From: Oscillospiraceae bacterium | GTDB taxonomy: Bacteria; Bacillota; Clostridia; Oscillospirales; Ruminococcaceae | Assembly: GCA_017472375.1 (NCBI GenBank) | Contig: JAFUQL010000167.1 | Coordinates: 1-9,188, forward strand | Direction: 5' to 3' | DNA: 9,188 bases | Shown: one piece after another, positions 6,224 to 9,188 of the stretch | Position numbering within the stretch: the first letter of the stretch is position 1 | How the letters are laid out: each line of letters opens with the position of its first letter | Program-made: the position numbers and the translations under genes | The notes under the pieces: generated by a model | The model's database searches: none | What the model was told of the DNA's origin: nothing | Seen by the model: only the letters and a program-made list of their open reading frames with translations

Positions 6224-6249
6224 GCAGACCGGCCAGTCCGCCGGTCTGC
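6224..6249 (+). other. Hairpin in the cysE 5' leader
   Basis: GCAGACCGG (6224-6232) and CCGGTCTGC (6241-6249) form a perfect 9-bp stem with an 8-base loop, 13 nt after the predicted transcript start. TTCCTTATAAATG follows, which is not a terminator U-run. The leader is too short for a cysteine T-box or SAM riboswitch. A stabilising hairpin or protein site is possible. Confidence 0.55.
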
Positions 6250-6281
6250 TTCCTTATAAATGAAAGACGGAGGACCCGACC

Positions 6282-6950
6282 ATGGGCCTGATCGCAGACG
6301 CACGCAACATCCAGCGGCTGGACCCCGCCGCCAAGAGCCTGGTGGAGGTCATGCTGCTCTATCCCGGTTTTCATGTACTCATCTCCCACCGCATCGCCCA
6401 CTGGCTGTACCGCCACAAGCGGTTCTTTCTGGCCCGATGGGTCAGCCAGATCGGCCGTGGGCTGACCGGCATCGAGATCCACCCCGGCGCGAAGATCGGC
6501 AACTGCCTGTTCATCGACCACGGCATGGGCATCGTGTTCGGTGAGACCGCCGAGATCGGCGACAACTGCACCATCTACCACCAGGTGACCCTGGGCGGTA
6601 CCGGCAAGGACACCGGCAAGCGCCACCCCACCATCGGCAACAACGTGCTGATCGGCGCGGGCGCGAAGATCCTCGGTCCGGTGTTCATCGGGGACAACAC
6701 CCGGGTGGCCTCGGGCAGCGTGGTGCTGACCAACCTGCCCGCCAACAGCACCGCCGCCGGTGTGCCCGCCACGGTGGTGCGGGTGAATGGCGCCAAGGTG
6801 AACCCGGCGGACGATCTGGACCAGCAGGACATCCCCAACATCTGGGCCGCCAAGCTGGCCGAGATGGAGAGCCGCATCGGCCGTCTGGAAGTGGCCGGGC
6901 AGGACGTGCCGCCCAGCATCGACGAGCTGGACACCGGCAGTCCCCAGTGA
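6282..6950 (+). CDS. cysE: Serine O-acetyltransferase
   Basis: CysE transfers acetyl from acetyl-CoA to serine, giving O-acetylserine for cysteine synthesis. The 222-residue protein is the short Firmicutes form with a reduced N-terminal helical domain (about 1-58). A left-handed beta helix of hexapeptide repeats follows (about 62-165). Active-site elements match E. coli CysE: EIHPGAKIG (65-73, Glu where E. coli has Asp143, which I recall as common in Firmicutes), IDHGMGIVFGETA with catalytic His80, VTLGGTGKDTGKRHP with His115, and IGAGAKILG (124-132). The C-terminal tail (about 186-222) includes a probable helix, AAKLAEMESRIGRLE, and ends without the extended E. coli feedback tail. The start at 6282 has GGAGG eight bases upstream. 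It is monocistronic here, with no cysK beside it. Confidence 0.95.
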   Translation: MGLIADARNIQRLDPAAKSLVEVMLLYPGFHVLISHRIAHWLYRHKRFFLARWVSQIGRGLTGIEIHPGAKIGNCLFIDHGMGIVFGETAEIGDNCTIYHQVTLGGTGKDTGKRHPTIGNNVLIGAGAKILGPVFIGDNTRVASGSVVLTNLPANSTAAGVPATVVRVNGAKVNPADDLDQQDIPNIWAAKLAEMESRIGRLEVAGQDVPPSIDELDTGSPQ

Positions 6951-6967
6951 CCTTTATAAACACAAAA

Positions 6968-7012
6968 CACACCGCCCGGCGGCCTCACAGAGAAGGCCCG
7001 CCGGGCGGTGTG
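6968..7012. terminator. Terminator between convergent cysE and the radical SAM gene
   Basis: CACACCGCCCGGCGG (6968-6982) and CCGCCGGGCGGTGTG (6998-7012) form a perfect 15-bp stem. On the minus strand it runs into TTTTGTGTTT, a good U-rich tail that would end the radical SAM transcript. On the plus strand it is followed by CGTCTATAAGG, a poor tail, so termination of cysE may be incomplete. Confidence 0.87.
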
Positions 7013-7042
7013 CGTCTATAAGGAGCGGAGGAAAGTTTCAGA

Positions 7043-8413
7043 TCAGCCGCAGCCGCCGCAGCCCTCGCAGCCGTGGCTGGCGCGCCAGAGCTCATCGGCC
7101 TTGCCCGCCCAGCGGTCGGCATAGGGCTCACAGCGGGCGTACAGGTCGTCGATGTTCTCCGGGGACTGCATGTCGGTGGACTTGGCGCCGGAACGCTTCA
7201 CCATGTCGCGCAGGCACTCGGGGTTCTCCAGCATGGGGCAGGGGCGCAGCAGGTTGGGGTGGAAGGGCTGCCCCTCCCTGTAGGCCATGAACAGCGGGCG
7301 CTTGTAGGCCTCCAGCAGGGTGTGCTCGCGGATGTTGGAGTCGGCATAGTGGATGAAGGCGCAGGGCTCGATGTCGCCGTTGGCGTTGATGTGCAGGTAC
7401 TTGCGGCCGCCGGCGATACAGCCGCCCACATACTCGCCATCGTGCTGGAAGTCAATGGTGAAGATGGGCTTGGTCTTGCGGTACTCCCGGATGCGGCGGT
7501 ACATGATCTCCCGCTGCTCGGGCAGGGGCAGCAGCGCGGGCACCGCCTCGTTGCCCACCGGCATATAGTGGAAGAACCAGGCGAACTTGGCGCCGGCCTC
7601 CACCAGCATATCCATGTACTCCTCCGAGCTGAGGGAGTCGATGTTCTGGGAGGTGTAGCAGCAGGATGCGCCGAAGGGCAGCTTCTTCTCCTTCAGGATG
7701 CGCATGGCGTTCATGACCTTCTGATAGGTGCCGCTGCCCCGCCGCCCGTCGGTGGCCTCCTCGAAGCCCTCGATGCTCAGGGCGGGCACGAAGTTCTTGA
7801 CCCGCAGCATCTCATCGGCAAAGGCCTCGTCGATCAGGGTACCGTTGGTGAAGGCCAGGAACATGCAGTCGGGGTGGGCCTCGCACAGGCGCAGGATGTC
7901 CGCCTTGCGCACCAGCGGCTCGCCGCCGGAGAAGATATACATATAGGTGCCCAGCTCGGTGCCCTGGCGGATGACGCTGTCCAGCTCCTCGTACTCCAGA
8001 TTCAGCTTGTGACCGTACTCCGCCGCCCAGCAGCCGGTGCACTTCAGGTTGCAGGCAGAGGTCAGATCCATCAGCACGGCCCAGGGGATGTTGCAGCCGT
8101 GCTCCTCCCGCGCCTTGTCCTGCCGGGGCAGGCCGATCAGCGCGGTGTTGATGATGAAGTTCTCGAACACCACCTTGCGCACGGCAGGGTCGATGTCGGT
8201 CCAGAGGCTCCGGATCAGCCGGTTCCAGTTGTTGTCCGGGTCCTCGAGGATGGCGTGGAACGGTTCCAGCATCCCCTCGAACCGCCCGGCCTTAGCGAAG
8301 CTCTCCACCCAGTCCAGAATTTTGGGCAGGCTCTTGTCCGGATCCTCGTCCAGATAGTTCAGGACCTGCTTGACCGCAAAGGCCTGCACGCTCTCTTTGA
8401 TCGATCTGCTCAT
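7043..8413 (-). CDS. Radical SAM protein with SPASM-like C-terminal cysteines, function unknown
   Basis: The 456-residue protein has an N-terminal helical extension (about 1-105), then a radical SAM core. LTSACNLKCTGCWA holds the CxxxCxxC motif for the 4Fe-4S cluster (Cys121, 125, 128). FSGGEP (161-166) is the SAM-binding GGEP motif, and later strands include LAFTNGT and ALSIEG. The C-terminal part has conserved-looking cysteines at 332, 351, 392 and 400 (HINANGDIEPCAF is SPASM-like), suggesting an auxiliary cluster. The chain ends in GCEGCGGCG, a Cys-x2-Cys-x2-Cys tail (449, 452, 455). SPASM enzymes often modify peptides, but no small precursor peptide or partner gene is visible, so no substrate can be named. 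The start at 8413 has AAAGGAG eight bases upstream. It appears monocistronic. Confidence 0.88.
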   Translation of the reverse strand: MSRSIKESVQAFAVKQVLNYLDEDPDKSLPKILDWVESFAKAGRFEGMLEPFHAILEDPDNNWNRLIRSLWTDIDPAVRKVVFENFIINTALIGLPRQDKAREEHGCNIPWAVLMDLTSACNLKCTGCWAAEYGHKLNLEYEELDSVIRQGTELGTYMYIFSGGEPLVRKADILRLCEAHPDCMFLAFTNGTLIDEAFADEMLRVKNFVPALSIEGFEEATDGRRGSGTYQKVMNAMRILKEKKLPFGASCCYTSQNIDSLSSEEYMDMLVEAGAKFAWFFHYMPVGNEAVPALLPLPEQREIMYRRIREYRKTKPIFTIDFQHDGEYVGGCIAGGRKYLHINANGDIEPCAFIHYADSNIREHTLLEAYKRPLFMAYREGQPFHPNLLRPCPMLENPECLRDMVKRSGAKSTDMQSPENIDDLYARCEPYADRWAGKADELWRASHGCEGCGGCG

Positions 8414-8447
8414 GTATGGTTCTCCTTTTCTTTGTCATGCAGCCGCC

Positions 8448-8481
8448 GCACCCGGCGGCCGGCATTTCGGGTGCTTTTTTT
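8448..8481 (+). terminator. Possible plus-strand terminator in the radical SAM 5' leader
   Basis: GCACCCG (8448-8454) and CGGGTGC (8468-8474) form a 7-bp stem with a 13-base loop, followed on the plus strand by seven T (8475-8481). No plus-strand gene lies directly upstream, so it would act on antisense or cysE read-through RNA. On the minus strand the same bases are a hairpin in the radical SAM leader preceded by an A-run, which may be its only role. Confidence 0.4.
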
Positions 8482-8483
8482 CG

Positions 8484-8512
8484 ATTATAGGAGAACCGCC
8501 CGGCGGTTTCAT
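8484..8512 (-). promoter_or_regulatory. Promoter of the radical SAM gene with a palindrome between -35 and -10
   Basis: On the minus strand ATGAAA (8507-8512, four of six matches to TTGACA) and a perfect TATAAT (8484-8489) are separated by 17 bases. The start point is expected near 8477, leaving a leader of about 63 nt. The palindrome AACCGCCGGGCGGTT (8494-8508; 7-base arms, one centre base) fills most of the spacer. That is a classic position for a repressor or MerR-type regulator site, although GC-rich stems of this family also occur elsewhere in the window. Confidence 0.6.
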
Positions 8513-8557
8513 CGGCCACCGCCGACCGACCGCCGAAAATCGCCGCGTTTTCCTCTC

Positions 8558-8578
8558 AGTGTCACCTTTTCCGACACT
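8558..8578. repeat. Short inverted repeat upstream of the radical SAM promoter
   Basis: AGTGTC (8558-8563) and GACACT (8573-8578) are 6-base inverted arms separated by nine bases, about 45 bases upstream of the -35 box. It could be a dimeric regulator site. There is no GC-rich stem or U-run, so it is not a terminator. Chance occurrence cannot be excluded. Confidence 0.3.
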
Positions 8579-8619
8579 TTGTGGGGAACTGCGACGTTCT
8601 TCGCGCCGAAACAGCAAAA

Positions 8620-8658
8620 CACCGCCCGGCAGCCTTGAAAAAGGCTCACCGGGCGGTG
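8620..8658. terminator. Bidirectional intrinsic terminator after the unknown gene
   Basis: CACCGCCCGG (8620-8629) pairs with CCGGGCGGTG (8649-8658). An inner AGCCTT/AAGGCT stem and a GAAA loop complete a hairpin of 16 base pairs with a small internal mismatch. The plus strand continues with TTTTGTTTTATAT and the minus strand with TTTTGCTGTTT, so it can act both ways. It ends transcription of the minus-strand gene stopping at 8679 and insulates the radical SAM promoter. Confidence 0.93.
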
Positions 8659-8678
8659 CGTTTTGTTTTATATCCGTC

Positions 8679-9188
8679 TCACACCGCAGGCGCAAAGGGC
8701 TGAGCGCTCAGGGCGGCAAAGACCTCTGCAGCTTCCTCGCCCCGCAGCAGGAGCTGCCAGCTGCCCAGGTTGTCGTTGGGGCTCTCGTCCCGGGCGGCCA
8801 CCAGTGCGCTGTCCGCGTCCAGCTCATAGCAGACCACATAGGGCGCGCCGAACACGGTCTGCGCGTCCCGCCAGGTGATCCGCGCCGCCTGTGCGCCGAA
8901 GGGGCTCTCCGGAACAAGGCGCTCATACCCGAGGATGCGGCTCTGCCGTGCAAAGGGCGGCCGCCAGTTGGTCTGGGCGCGCAGGCAGACCAGTTCCCGC
9001 TCGGTGGGGGTCAGGCCGGTGTTCAGCGGCTGCCATGCGCCCTCCCGCCACAGGTACTCGGTGGTCACCGAGCGGTCGCGCCACTCCTCCTGCACCAGCA
9101 CAGCGGCGGTCACTGCGCCGTTTTCCACCGTCACGGCCAGCCGGTCGCACCCCGGTTCGGTGGGGGTCTGCGCGATGTACAGTTCAAA
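8679..9188 (-). CDS. Unrecognised protein, 5' end beyond the window
   Basis: The frame is open from the window edge, with 169 residues visible beginning FELYIAQTPTEPG. A GTG at 9134 has no ribosome-binding site, so the true start probably lies outside. The visible part is soluble-looking, acidic and rich in Trp, Glu and Ala, with no membrane segment, signal peptide or metal-binding cysteine pattern. It may be a beta-rich domain (VTTEYLWREGAWQPL) followed by a mixed segment (ITWRDAQTVFGAPYVVCYELDAD). I do not recognise a family. Strong evidence that it is a real gene comes from the stop being followed 20 bases later by an intrinsic terminator in the right orientation, and from codon use like its neighbours. 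Confidence 0.7.
   Translation of the reverse strand, partial: FELYIAQTPTEPGCDRLAVTVENGAVTAAVLVQEEWRDRSVTTEYLWREGAWQPLNTGLTPTERELVCLRAQTNWRPPFARQSRILGYERLVPESPFGAQAARITWRDAQTVFGAPYVVCYELDADSALVAARDESPNDNLGSWQLLLRGEEAAEVFAALSAQPFAPAV

Noticed and set aside
6205..6281. T-box or SAM riboswitch in the cysE leader
   Set aside because: The leader is far too short and has only one hairpin with no T-box or S-box core sequence.
1998..6291. Long plus-strand open frames opposite pyrD, pyrK, pyrF and pyrC
   Set aside because: Same mirror-frame composition and no ribosome sites. The minus-strand genes have clear motifs, overlaps and Shine-Dalgarno sequences.
7073..8638. 521-codon plus-strand frame opposite the radical SAM gene
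   Set aside because: Mirror-frame composition. The minus strand carries CxxxCxxC, GGEP and SPASM-like motifs with a proper promoter and ribosome site.
1..9188. CRISPR arrays, tRNA or rRNA genes, insertion sequences, phage genes
   Set aside because: No repeat-spacer pattern, no cloverleaf or rRNA sequence, no transposase or integrase and no terminal inverted repeats were found by reading both strands.

Overview
The window is a GC-rich stretch from what looks like a gut-type Firmicute of the Oscillospiraceae/Ruminococcaceae (Faecalibacterium, Subdoligranulum or Gemmiger-like). This placement is an inference from strong AAGGAGG ribosome-binding sites, sigma-A promoters, a class 1B PyrD with PyrK, a short Firmicutes-type CysE and overall protein style. 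It was not tested by a search.

Positions 1-5910, all on the minus strand, form a de novo pyrimidine cluster, transcribed in the order pyrC, pyrF, pyrK, pyrD, pyrE, carA, carB (carB is cut by the window edge). The genes supply carbamoyl-phosphate synthase, dihydroorotase, NAD-dependent dihydroorotate dehydrogenase, orotate phosphoribosyltransferase and OMP decarboxylase. Only aspartate transcarbamoylase (pyrB) is missing here, and no pyrR is present. The cluster appears to be two main transcription units: pyrC-F-K-D, and pyrE-carA-carB with its own promoter and an operator-like palindrome.

Two things stand out. First, the roughly 205-nt leader of the pyrC unit holds a 29-codon upstream reading frame with an excellent Shine-Dalgarno. 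Its stop codon sits on the first base of an intrinsic terminator, and the stretch just before and inside the hairpin is very U-rich. This is the layout of UTP-sensing translation-coupled attenuation, known from enterobacterial pyrBI and pyrE but not expected in a Firmicute, where PyrR is the usual regulator. Second, CarA keeps the glutaminase-subunit fold but has lost all three catalytic triad residues (Cys to Gly, His to Gln, Glu to Ala). The enzyme therefore probably uses free ammonia rather than glutamine.

Positions 5911-6281 are a divergent control region between pyrC and cysE. cysE (plus strand, 6282-6950) encodes serine O-acetyltransferase and stands alone. It converges on a minus-strand radical SAM/SPASM-like gene (7043-8413) of unknown function with a cysteine-rich tail, and a terminator hairpin lies between them. 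Upstream of the radical SAM gene is a 265-nt control region with a promoter, a palindrome between its -35 and -10, and a strong bidirectional terminator. The last gene, 8679 to the window end, encodes an unrecognised protein and is incomplete at its 5' end.
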